A stretch of 64,000 nucleotides of DNA, from positions 124,001 to 188,000 of the forward strand of contig JAJNNC010000011.1 of the NCBI GenBank assembly GCA_021730635.1, in the 5' to 3' direction. Each line of letters begins with the position of its first letter. Within the stretch, counting starts at the first letter, position 1. Shown here piece by piece: positions 9,409-18,200 of this stretch. This DNA comes from Catalimonadaceae bacterium JC749. GTDB taxonomy: Bacteria > Bacteroidota > Bacteroidia > Cytophagales > Cyclobacteriaceae. Under the pieces are notes generated by a model. The model saw nothing but the letters and a program-made list of their open reading frames with translations, was not told the origin of the DNA and made no database searches. A program made the position numbers and the translations under genes.

Positions 9409-10818
9409 TTAATTGCGGGTGAAGGAAGGACTCTCCTTTACCGGCAGGCAGACTGCAAACTCAGTTCCTTCTCCCTCCCAACTTTCCACGTTCAATTGCC
9501 CCCCATGCCCTTTGGTAATGATATCATAACTCAACGACAAGCCCAGGCCGGTACCTTCTCCGGTAGGCTTGGTGGTGAAGAAAGGCTGGAAGATCTTCTG
9601 CCTCACCGCTTCTGACATGCCAGTACCATTGTCTCTGATACAGATTTCTACTTTACTGCCCTTCAGTTTTGTGCTTACTTTCACTTCGGGTTGATAGCTG
9701 TTGCGCAACATTTTACTTTTCTCCTGTACGGCATAGAAGGCATTGTTGAACAGGTTGAGTAACACCCTTCCGAGCTCCTGGGGTACCACTTCCACCTTGC
9801 CCAGTTGCGGATCAAATTCTGTGACCAAGGCGGCGTTGAAACTTTTGTCTTTGGCCCTGAGTCCATGATACGACAGGCGCAGGTATTCATCGGCTAAGGC
9901 GTTGAGGTCGGTAAGCTGTTTTTCGCCACCACTGGTTCTGGAGTGCTGCAACATACCTTTGACGATGCTATCCGCCCTTTTCCCGTGATGATGGATCTTC
10001 TCCAGGCTCTGCTTCAAATCACTCATAATAGCAGTCACCTCAGTAAGATTCCCTTTCTTAAGCTCTTCTCTGAGTTCCTCACATAACTCTTCGGAGGCTT
10101 CTGCAAAGTTGTTGACAAAGTTGAGGGGGTTCTGTATCTCATGGGCAATGCCGGCGGTGAGCTCACCCAGAGAGGCCAGTTTTTCGCGATGGATCAGCTG
10201 GGCCTGGGTAGCTTTCAGTTCTGTAAAGGCTTGCTGCAGCTCCTCTTTTTGCTGGGTGATTTCAGCAGTTCGTTCCGCCACCAGATGTTCCAGTTCCTCG
10301 CTTCGGGATTCCACCACACGTCTTTGCTCGGCTTCTACTTGTGTTTTCTGGCGTTCTTCTTCCAGTGCCTTCTGCTGTTTCTGCATATTCAACCACATGG
10401 CCACCATCCAGAGAAAGGCGAAAAACAGGGCACTTCCGATATAATTATCCCATGACTCATACAGGTCCGGATCCCAGACAGCCAGCAGGTCGCTGAACAG
10501 GGAGATCAGAATATAAGGTGCTATTGCATAGAGCACGGTACGGACAGGACGAAATTCACTTTGCCTATACAGGATGCCCATCATCAGGAGCAGCAGCACA
10601 TGCCAGAGCCAGGCGGTGACAGCCTCCACCGGAAGAAACACCTCTAGCAGTAACAAAGCGATGACGGCCCACCGGGTGCTCACCAGGATTTTATCCCACC
10701 AGGGAAGTTGTGTAGGTGTTTGGAGTGCGTTGCGCAGATACCGGATCAGGAAAAAGGCAACCAGAAAAGAACCTATAGACATAGCATCTTGCGAAAAGGT
10801 TTTGTATGTATGGGCCAA
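9409..10818 (-). CDS. Membrane sensor histidine kinase with long coiled-coil linker
   Basis: 469 residues. About five hydrophobic helices lie within residues 12-145, then a charged coiled coil (about 146-205, rich in Glu/Gln/Arg), then HisKA with His226 (GIAHEIQNPLNF) and HATPase boxes NLFNNAFYAV, DNGTGMSEAV and GTGLGLSLSYDI. There is no extracytoplasmic domain of size, so the sensor is the membrane bundle itself. The first 581 coding bases visible in the repeat (to 10238) are identical to the truncated copy at 14311-14961. It starts 17 bases after the stop of the 460-residue kinase. Confidence 0.9.
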   Translation of the reverse strand: MAHTYKTFSQDAMSIGSFLVAFFLIRYLRNALQTPTQLPWWDKILVSTRWAVIALLLLEVFLPVEAVTAWLWHVLLLLMMGILYRQSEFRPVRTVLYAIAPYILISLFSDLLAVWDPDLYESWDNYIGSALFFAFLWMVAMWLNMQKQQKALEEERQKTQVEAEQRRVVESRSEELEHLVAERTAEITQQKEELQQAFTELKATQAQLIHREKLASLGELTAGIAHEIQNPLNFVNNFAEASEELCEELREELKKGNLTEVTAIMSDLKQSLEKIHHHGKRADSIVKGMLQHSRTSGGEKQLTDLNALADEYLRLSYHGLRAKDKSFNAALVTEFDPQLGKVEVVPQELGRVLLNLFNNAFYAVQEKSKMLRNSYQPEVKVSTKLKGSKVEICIRDNGTGMSEAVRQKIFQPFFTTKPTGEGTGLGLSLSYDIITKGHGGQLNVESWEGEGTEFAVCLPVKESPSFTRN

Positions 10819-11132
10819 AAGTTCGTTGGCTTAAATTATGGTTTTATTGGAAGACTTACAATAAGCTCCGTATATTGTCCTGCTGCTGTCTCCACGCTCA
10901 TCTTCCCGCCATGCCCTTTGGTGACAATATCATAACTCAGCGAAAGACCCAGGCCGGTGCCTTCTCCGGTGGGCTTGGTGGTGAAGAAAGGCTGGAAGAT
11001 CTTCTGCTTTACAGTCTCTGAGATGCCGGTACCATTGTCTCTGACATGGATTTCCACCTGGTTGCCCACCTTTTTGGTGCTGACTTTGACCTCAGGCATA
11101 TAATCATACTGCTCAGTCTTCTTCTTTTGTTC
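10238..11132. repeat. 895-bp perfect direct repeat, copy A
   Basis: I compared this stretch with 14381-15275 line by line and found it identical, at a constant offset of 4143 bases. The first mismatches outside are at 10237 (C versus T) and 11133 (C versus G). It covers the 3' end of the 460-residue kinase gene, the 17-base spacer and the 5' end of the 469-residue kinase gene. Together with copy B it brackets a 4143-base unit containing a kinase sensor domain, the terpene-cyclase-like gene, the oxygenase gene and a truncated kinase. Confidence 0.95.
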
Positions 11133-12218
11133 CGTGGCATAGAAGGCATTGTTATACAGGTTAAGCAGGACATGCCCCAACTCCTGTGGTACGACATTGA
11201 TCTTCCCCAGCATAGGATCAAAGTCGGTAGTTAACTGAGCCTTGAAATTTTGGTCTTTGGCCCTGAGCCCATGATACGACAGCCGCAGATACTCATCAGC
11301 TAAGGCATTGAGATCTGTCCACTGCCGTTCCCCGGTAGAAGCACGGCTATGTTGTAGCATGCTTTTCACGATACTATCTGCCCTTTTGCCATGGTGATGA
11401 ATTTTACCCAAATTATGCCTTATATCTTCCACTATAGCAGAAGCCTCTGCGGTAGGTTCTTTCTCCAGTTCTTTCATCAAATCCTCACACAATTCTTCGG
11501 AGACCTCGGCAAAGTTGTTGACAAAGTTGAGGGGGTTCTGTATCTCATGGGCAATGCCGGCGGTAAGCTCACCCAGGGAGGCCATCTTTTCTGACTGGAT
11601 CAGCTGGTGCTGGGTGCTAATCAGTTCCTGATTTTTCCTGATTAAGCTTTTGAGTGCTTTATTTTTTTCGTTTTCAAAAACCAAAGCGCCGGCAAACAGG
11701 GATAAGATAATGCCCACCAGTCCGGAGAATATAAAATACATTCTCTGACTTTCATCGAAATGGACTGGTAGCGGCTCCATGGCGGTTTCGTACCAGTAGA
11801 TGTAATACATAAAGGCGATAGATATCAGGAGCCATACCAGGCTACTACGTACACCGGCCAAAAGCAAAGAAATGATAGGCAGCAGCAGCATGGCAGTGGT
11901 AGAAGGAGATTCCAACCCTCCCCCCAGCCAGATAGCGGCAAAAATGCCGGAAGCCTGATTGAGCATATAAAAATTGGCACAAGCGACACCGGGTACGCCC
12001 CACTTCAACAAAAAAGCACTCAAAAAGCTGAAAATAGCGTTGACGAGCAGTATATAAAGCATAGGCGAAAAATCCAATGCCTGGGCAGAGGCTATATAAA
12101 GCAGGTTTAATACACCCGTGATCAGGAAAATAATAATCTGAATCCGGGCTACCCGTAGGGATGCTGCACTAGTCCTGGCTTTTTCAGGAAGGAAATAGTT
12201 GATCAGTCTGGGCAACAT
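10836..12218 (-). CDS. Six-TM membrane sensor histidine kinase
   Basis: 460 residues. About six transmembrane helices fall in residues 24-182, with almost no loops large enough for an extracellular domain. Then come a short coil and HisKA/HATPase with His224 (GIAHEIQNPLNF), NLYNNAFYAT, DNGTGISETV and GTGLGLSLSYDI. Its start codon lies inside the terpene-cyclase-like gene: the two overlap by 35 bases (12184-12218), which suggests translational coupling. The last 99 codons are identical at nucleotide level to the end of the 1124-residue kinase (copy A/B repeat). A membrane-embedded sensor directly coupled to a lipid-modifying gene could sense a hydrophobic product; this is inference. Confidence 0.9.
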   Translation of the reverse strand: MLPRLINYFLPEKARTSAASLRVARIQIIIFLITGVLNLLYIASAQALDFSPMLYILLVNAIFSFLSAFLLKWGVPGVACANFYMLNQASGIFAAIWLGGGLESPSTTAMLLLPIISLLLAGVRSSLVWLLISIAFMYYIYWYETAMEPLPVHFDESQRMYFIFSGLVGIILSLFAGALVFENEKNKALKSLIRKNQELISTQHQLIQSEKMASLGELTAGIAHEIQNPLNFVNNFAEVSEELCEDLMKELEKEPTAEASAIVEDIRHNLGKIHHHGKRADSIVKSMLQHSRASTGERQWTDLNALADEYLRLSYHGLRAKDQNFKAQLTTDFDPMLGKINVVPQELGHVLLNLYNNAFYATEQKKKTEQYDYMPEVKVSTKKVGNQVEIHVRDNGTGISETVKQKIFQPFFTTKPTGEGTGLGLSLSYDIVTKGHGGKMSVETAAGQYTELIVSLPIKP

Positions 12219-12894
12219 AACTTTTTTCTTTTGACGTTAAAGAGCGTTTTGCCTGTCTGCGCCACAATACATAGAGATACATATTGTCTAACAAGAAACA
12301 GGTCACTCCCAGTAATTGTACGAAGTGATTTTGTGGATAAAAGAAAAACATGGAAACACTAATCAAGCCTGTACCCAGCATTTTGCTGCCACCCATCAGC
12401 AGGGAGAATTGATGGGTATCTTTGGTCTGCATCAGCAGGGTAAGACATTGCAACGACAAAATTACATTGATGATATAACCGGAATTGGCACCAATGGAGG
12501 TATCAAGGCCTTCGCTCCTGAAGAAATAACTGAATAAGATCCAAAACCCCAGGTTAAAAAAGCAGAAGGCTTTGAAATGGTTTTTATATTCCTGGAGCAT
12601 CGGTTGTTTGGTGCCATAGCGAAGCAAGGAGTAAAAGATGTAGCAATCCAGCAAAAAGGCACCCTGATAGCTAAGCGCATATAACAGACCGGTATCCGGA
12701 TGATAAATAAAGCTCCATACAAACTCCCAGCCTATATTGGCACAGGCTACATACGCGGGCATCTCGACAAACTTCTTCTTTCGTATCTCCCATACCAGTA
12801 TGCCATAGGCTACTACCCAGAAAAGGCAGCCAACGCCATTAAACAGTAGTCCTAGGGTAGGATAATCCGTAAAGTTGATCCAAGGTTGGTGCAT
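12184..12894 (-). CDS. PaxB/Pyr4-like transmembrane terpene-cyclase-family protein
   Basis: 236 residues with about seven hydrophobic helices. Around residues 18-62 the pattern (NGVGCLFWVVAYG, then CANIGWEFVWSFIYHP) matches the layout of fungal indole-diterpene and meroterpenoid cyclases such as PaxB, AtmB and Pyr4, including the conserved N-x-x-W-E (Glu57). The last helix carries LLDNMYLYVLW (Asp203), matching the second conserved acidic residue of that family. Pyr4-type enzymes protonate an epoxide or olefin to cyclise polyprenyl chains. The gene starts six bases after the MpaB/Lcp-type oxygenase and overlaps the 460-residue kinase by 35 bases. No prenyltransferase or epoxidase is nearby, so the substrate is unknown. 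The family call rests on motif and topology recall only. Confidence 0.6.
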   Translation of the reverse strand: MHQPWINFTDYPTLGLLFNGVGCLFWVVAYGILVWEIRKKKFVEMPAYVACANIGWEFVWSFIYHPDTGLLYALSYQGAFLLDCYIFYSLLRYGTKQPMLQEYKNHFKAFCFFNLGFWILFSYFFRSEGLDTSIGANSGYIINVILSLQCLTLLMQTKDTHQFSLLMGGSKMLGTGLISVSMFFFYPQNHFVQLLGVTCFLLDNMYLYVLWRRQAKRSLTSKEKSYVAQTDQLFPS

Positions 12895-12900
12895 ATAGGC

Positions 12901-14181
12901 TCAGTAAGCTTTGGCAGGGGCAACCCCCCAGTCACTTTTCAATGATTCAGGCAGGTAAAAATGGGATTTCTTTTGGTGGTTCATGTAATTGAGCATGCCT
13001 TGCAGCATGATCCTCCCAAAAGCGTTGGCAAAGAGGCCAAACAATATCGATCTGTGCTCTACTTTTTCAAAATCTCCTACCCATTCCCGGAGGCGGTTTT
13101 CTATTTTTTCTTCCACATCAGGAGCCGTCGGAGGAACCCCCAGTAAGTCGGAAATCTTATTCCCCATCATAAAGCGAAGCATTTCGTGTACCATGCCAAA
13201 CAACTTTCCTTCGGGGGATATGTCTTCTTTGAATTTGATCAGGGCAGCGGTGAGTGCCCTTCCATGATCACTGGGTGCTACCTGGTGTTCCATGATGGCA
13301 TAGCCAAGCGCCCGGGCATCGGCCACATTGTTGGGTAGCAAGTCTTCCTGTACGCCCATAAAATGTCCGATGATGCGCCAGCAGTGTTGGTAAGCTTCTT
13401 CTTCCGCATCGCTCAGCTTCACATTTAACAGCTTCAGACCATCCAGCACCAGGGCAGAAAAAGACATCAGGGTGCCCGCCATATCCTCCTGGTTGATGGG
13501 TTCATCGTATAGGGCGGTATCCCAATTGTTTTTTTTGAGAAAATAGCGGATGGTGGCATGGATGAGTCTTACTTTGAGTGCGGTCGTGATACCTTTACCT
13601 CTTGGGGCAAGGCCCCCTGGCGTCATGGCGTTGACTACAAACTGGGCTGTTTCTACGATTCTACGGGTGAAAGCATCCATAGCCCCCTGCTGGTCATTGA
13701 GCCTTCCTGTGGCATATAGCACTTTGGCACCTTTTGCACATGCGTAACATTCCGGCATAGACTTACAGGATAATACCATACTCATCAACAGGCCGTGACG
13801 AATGTACACTTGCTCGCCTAAAGCAATTAAATCTTTGTCAGCCCAGGTAGGAAGCTGGTGATTTAACGCAAAATAGTTTCGCACTTCCGGAGGCATTTGT
13901 TCCGGAATGATGTCATCATTGCTGACCATTGCATCGAAAAGTCTGTTGACCATAGATTCTTCATGCTGCTCGAGGATAGACTGAATAACCACATCAGCCA
14001 CCGGATCCATCTGGGTACGTTTACTTTGTAGAAAATCGGTAGACCAGTTGTGCTGCGGTAAACTTTGAATTTTTTTGATTTTAGACGCTAAGGAGCGTTT
14101 CCGTTTTACATACCTTAGTGAAATGACGAATGTGGCAATGGCTGCCACTAAGAGGAGGACAAATAGTGTAGGTTGTTCCAT
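12901..14181 (-). CDS. MpaB/Lcp-family (DUF2236) membrane-anchored oxygenase
   Basis: 426 residues. An N-terminal membrane helix (about 6-22) is followed by basic residues and an all-helical domain of the DUF2236 type, shared by rubber oxygenase Lcp and fungal MpaB. Diagnostic pieces are KVRLIHATIRYFL, whose His208 matches the proximal haem-ligand histidine of Lcp, the preceding RGKGITT, and NQEDMAGTLMSFS (about 230-242). Lcp cleaves polyisoprene double bonds; MpaB cleaves a farnesyl side chain during mycophenolic acid synthesis. It is six bases ahead of the terpene-cyclase-like gene and presumably co-transcribed, so the pair may act on the same isoprenoid. The substrate is unknown. Confidence 0.8.
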   Translation of the reverse strand: MEQPTLFVLLLVAAIATFVISLRYVKRKRSLASKIKKIQSLPQHNWSTDFLQSKRTQMDPVADVVIQSILEQHEESMVNRLFDAMVSNDDIIPEQMPPEVRNYFALNHQLPTWADKDLIALGEQVYIRHGLLMSMVLSCKSMPECYACAKGAKVLYATGRLNDQQGAMDAFTRRIVETAQFVVNAMTPGGLAPRGKGITTALKVRLIHATIRYFLKKNNWDTALYDEPINQEDMAGTLMSFSALVLDGLKLLNVKLSDAEEEAYQHCWRIIGHFMGVQEDLLPNNVADARALGYAIMEHQVAPSDHGRALTAALIKFKEDISPEGKLFGMVHEMLRFMMGNKISDLLGVPPTAPDVEEKIENRLREWVGDFEKVEHRSILFGLFANAFGRIMLQGMLNYMNHQKKSHFYLPESLKSDWGVAPAKAY

Positions 14182-14310
14182 GAGGGGAAAGGTTGATATG
14201 AGTGAACGAATGATTAGAGATATAATACATGGAGTAAATTTTCCTGCCGGGTATCCACTTTCAATCTACCCTCAAAACCCTTTGGTATTGCCTATCACAA
14301 GACTGTCAGT
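14182..14310. other. Spacer between oxygenase gene and truncated kinase
   Basis: 129 bases. The right end (from about 14300) still shows weak similarity to kinase sequence seen near 10160 (the GELTAG-encoding stretch), so it is partly the decayed 3' side of the truncated kinase copy. The rest holds nothing recognisable and is the only place for a separate promoter for the oxygenase/cyclase pair. Confidence 0.4.
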
Positions 14311-14961
14311 TCACCCAGAGAGACTAGTTTTCCCGTTGAGCTGGTCTTGGATGGCTTTCAGCACTGTAAAGGCTTGCTGTAGCTCCTCTTTTTGCTGGGT
14401 GATTTCAGCAGTTCGTTCCGCCACCAGATGTTCCAGTTCCTCGCTTCGGGATTCCACCACACGTCTTTGCTCGGCTTCTACTTGTGTTTTCTGGCGTTCT
14501 TCTTCCAGTGCCTTCTGCTGTTTCTGCATATTCAACCACATGGCCACCATCCAGAGAAAGGCGAAAAACAGGGCACTTCCGATATAATTATCCCATGACT
14601 CATACAGGTCCGGATCCCAGACAGCCAGCAGGTCGCTGAACAGGGAGATCAGAATATAAGGTGCTATTGCATAGAGCACGGTACGGACAGGACGAAATTC
14701 ACTTTGCCTATACAGGATGCCCATCATCAGGAGCAGCAGCACATGCCAGAGCCAGGCGGTGACAGCCTCCACCGGAAGAAACACCTCTAGCAGTAACAAA
14801 GCGATGACGGCCCACCGGGTGCTCACCAGGATTTTATCCCACCAGGGAAGTTGTGTAGGTGTTTGGAGTGCGTTGCGCAGATACCGGATCAGGAAAAAGG
14901 CAACCAGAAAAGAACCTATAGACATAGCATCTTGCGAAAAGGTTTTGTATGTATGGGCCAA
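14311..14961 (-). pseudogene. Truncated copy of the 469-residue sensor kinase (sensor and coil only)
   Basis: 216 codons. About the first 198 are identical in protein and nearly identical in DNA to the kinase at 9409-10818: membrane bundle plus coiled coil. The frame then drifts (LKAIQDQLNGKTSLSG) and stops exactly where the HisKA domain should begin, so histidine and ATP-binding parts are gone. Traces of the lost sequence continue below 14340 with small deletions. It starts 17 bases after the giant kinase, the same spacing as in the intact pair, because both belong to the duplicated block. Most likely a duplication remnant. A stable sensor-only membrane protein could still be made and act as a dominant-negative partner, but nothing shows this. 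Confidence 0.85.
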
Positions 14962-15275
14962 AAGTTCGTTGGCTTAAATTATGGTTTTATTGGAAGACTT
15001 ACAATAAGCTCCGTATATTGTCCTGCTGCTGTCTCCACGCTCATCTTCCCGCCATGCCCTTTGGTGACAATATCATAACTCAGCGAAAGACCCAGGCCGG
15101 TGCCTTCTCCGGTGGGCTTGGTGGTGAAGAAAGGCTGGAAGATCTTCTGCTTTACAGTCTCTGAGATGCCGGTACCATTGTCTCTGACATGGATTTCCAC
15201 CTGGTTGCCCACCTTTTTGGTGCTGACTTTGACCTCAGGCATATAATCATACTGCTCAGTCTTCTTCTTTTGTTC
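14381..15275. repeat. 895-bp perfect direct repeat, copy B
   Basis: Identical to 10238-11132 with an offset of 4143 bases. Here it spans the 3' end of the 1124-residue kinase gene, the 17-base spacer and the 5' part of the truncated kinase copy. Absence of any silent difference over 895 bases in coding sequence indicates recent duplication or recent gene conversion. Confidence 0.95.
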
Positions 15276-18200
15276 GGTGGCATAAAAAGCATTGTTATAC
15301 AGGTTGAGTAACACCCTTCCGAGCTCCTGGGGTACCACTTCCACCTTGCCCAGTTGCGGATCAAATTCTGTGACCAACGCAGCATCAAAGCTTTTATCTT
15401 TGGCCCTGAGCCCATGATACGACAGGTGCAGATACTCATTAGCCAACTTATTGAGGTCAGTGAGCTGCTTTTCTCCTGAGCTGGCTCTGGAATGTTGCAG
15501 CATAGCTTTGACAATAGAATCTGCCCTTTTGCCGTGGTGGGAGATTTTTTCTAAGTTTAGCTTTAAATCGGTTGTGATAAGCAAAACTTCTTGTGTATTA
15601 CCTGCTTTTGCCTCTTGCTCTATTTCACCACAAAGTTCTTCAGACATTTCTGAGAAGTTATTGACAAAGTTGAGGGGGTTCTGTATCTCATGGGCAATGC
15701 CGGCGGTAAGCTCACCCAGGGAGGCCATCTTCTCTTTCTGGATAAGCTGTGCTTGTGTTTGCTGAAGTTCATGGTAAGCCTTTTCTATCTCGCGGGCTTG
15801 TGCCAGTTCTTTTTCCCTCGCCTTTTCCCGTTCTTTTTCAATCAATCTCCTGCGTTGGATACGGTCTACGGCAAACACTCCTGCCAGAAAACACAGGCCA
15901 TAGAAGCCATAAGCCCACCACGTACGCCACCAGGGAGGAAGTATTGTAACTTGCAGGGAAGCACCTTCTTCATTCCATACTCCGTCATTGTTAGAACCTT
16001 TGACCCGGAAGATATAACTACCTGGGCCTATGTCTGTGTAGCTGGCAAACCTTCTGCTGCCACTGTAGATCCAATCTTTGTCTACACCTTCTAATTGATA
16101 GGCAAACTGATTTTTATGGGAACTGGTATAGTTGAGGGCAGCAAACTCAAAAGAAAGGAAATTTTCATCATGGGCAAGCTCAATCTCTTTAGCTTCCTGT
16201 TTCCCGGAAATAACTTTATCAAACAGCCTGAATTGGGTAATAACAACCGGTGGTACATAGGTATTGGCCCGGATGGCAGCCGGATTGAAGGCATTGAAGC
16301 CGTTGTTCCCGCCAAAATACAAAGTGCCGTCTTTCCCTTTGAAAGCAACAGCTTCATAAACCATAGGTGTAAACAGGTTGCTCTGTAGTCCGTCGGTGGC
16401 ATCATAATTAGTAAATTTCTTACCTGCCGGAGAGAATTTGGAAAGACCGTTATTAGTACCTAACCAAAGATTACCTTCATCGTCTTCCAAAATGGAGTAA
16501 ACTGAATTTCCGGCCAAGCCCTGCTTCTCGGTAAAAGTAGTAAATGTTTCTGTAGAGTAATTAAACTGGCACAGCCCTCCCTCATCGGTTCCAATCCATA
16601 AGTTTCCTTTAGAATCTTCATAAAAACTGGAAACAGTATTTGTACTGATACTCTCACGTTTTTGTGCATCTTGCACATATTTGGTAAACTTACCGGTTTT
16701 TGGATTAAATCTATCCAGCCCCATGCTCCCGTGACCAAGCCATAAATCGCCTTCTTTATCCTCTTGTATGCATAATACTACCCAATCACTGATTTTTTCC
16801 GGATGGTTTGGGTCGTATGGGTAACTTATTGTTTTACCAGATTTTGGGTCAAATTTAATTAAACCATTGTTTGTTCCCAGCCAAAAATTTCCCTGCCGAT
16901 CCTCATACATGGTGAAAATTGGCAGGTTTCGAGTACCCTTCTGGAATGGGTGCTGTAAGCGGTAATGCATAAATTTTTTCTTTTTATCGTCGAGACGGGA
17001 GAGTACTTCACCGTTCCCAATCCACAGGTTACCCCCCTTATCTTCCAGAATAGCCGTAACTAAATCATTTCGCAAACTGCCTGCGTCTTTCGGGTTGTGC
17101 CGGTAACGGGTAAATTCACCCGTTTTTTTGTTTAGCGCATTTAAGCCTCCTCCCACGGTACCTACCCACACTGTTCCTTCTTTGTCTTCACAAATAGCTT
17201 TTACCTTGTTGTGACTTAAAGAATTAGCCTTTAAAGGATCATGACGATATAACCTGAAAGGCTTCAGATGGGGGTCTAATTTGGTTATTCCATCTTCTGT
17301 ACCAATCCATAAAATGCCGGAGCGATCTGCTAAGGCAGAAAAAACAAAGTTATTGCTTAGGCTTGATGGATCATCCTGGTCATGAACATACGTCGTAAAT
17401 TTTTTACGTTCCTTATCAAGTTTATGTAATCCACTAAAAGTGCCAATCCATAAGTTACCGGCTACATCTTCGGTAATGCTGGTTCCTAACAATTTATGGA
17501 TAACGAATGGTTTGTTTTGGTTGGGCAAGTGACTGGTAAATTTGCCGGATTTACGATCAAACGCGTTTAAAACACCATCTTGAGTGACTAGCCAGAGAAT
17601 GCCTTTGTGATCTTCATAGATACCAACTACGCCTCCCGGACTTATACTGAATGGATCAGCCGGGTTATGGCGGTAATGGGTAAAACTTACTTTGGAAGCT
17701 TTACCTGTCCCCTGAGAAGTGAGATTAAGCCGGTGCAATCCAGATGAACTGCCCATCCAAAGCGTTCCTCCTTTATCCTTGAAAATAATGATCAGGCTAA
17801 ACGAAAATGAATTACCAGATCCATGTCCCAGGATTGAGGCATAATTAGTAGCCGAGAACTTGCCTGTCTTTCTACTTACCCGCCGTAATTGACCTTCAAA
17901 ACTTCCTGCTATCCATATATTTCCTTCTTTATCTTCTGCAAACGATTGAGCGAATTTAAAAGCATGAGGATTAGCCTCACTCATTTCTAAACGGGTAAAT
18001 TTTTCAGTACAAGGGTCAAACTTACAAATGCTTTCATTCGTTCCTACCCATATTATCCCTTTGGTGTCTTCCCATATGGTTATAACAATATTTTTGGAAA
18101 GTGATGTGGTATCGTTAGGATCAAATTTATAATGCGTGAACTGGTAGCCATCATATTTATCCAGACCGTTACTCGTTCCAAACCACAGATAACCTTTACG

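Noticed and set aside
10238-15275. Composite transposon explanation for the 895-bp repeats
   Set aside because: The repeat consists of kinase coding sequence; there is no transposase, terminal inverted repeat or target duplication, so recombination between paralogues explains it better.
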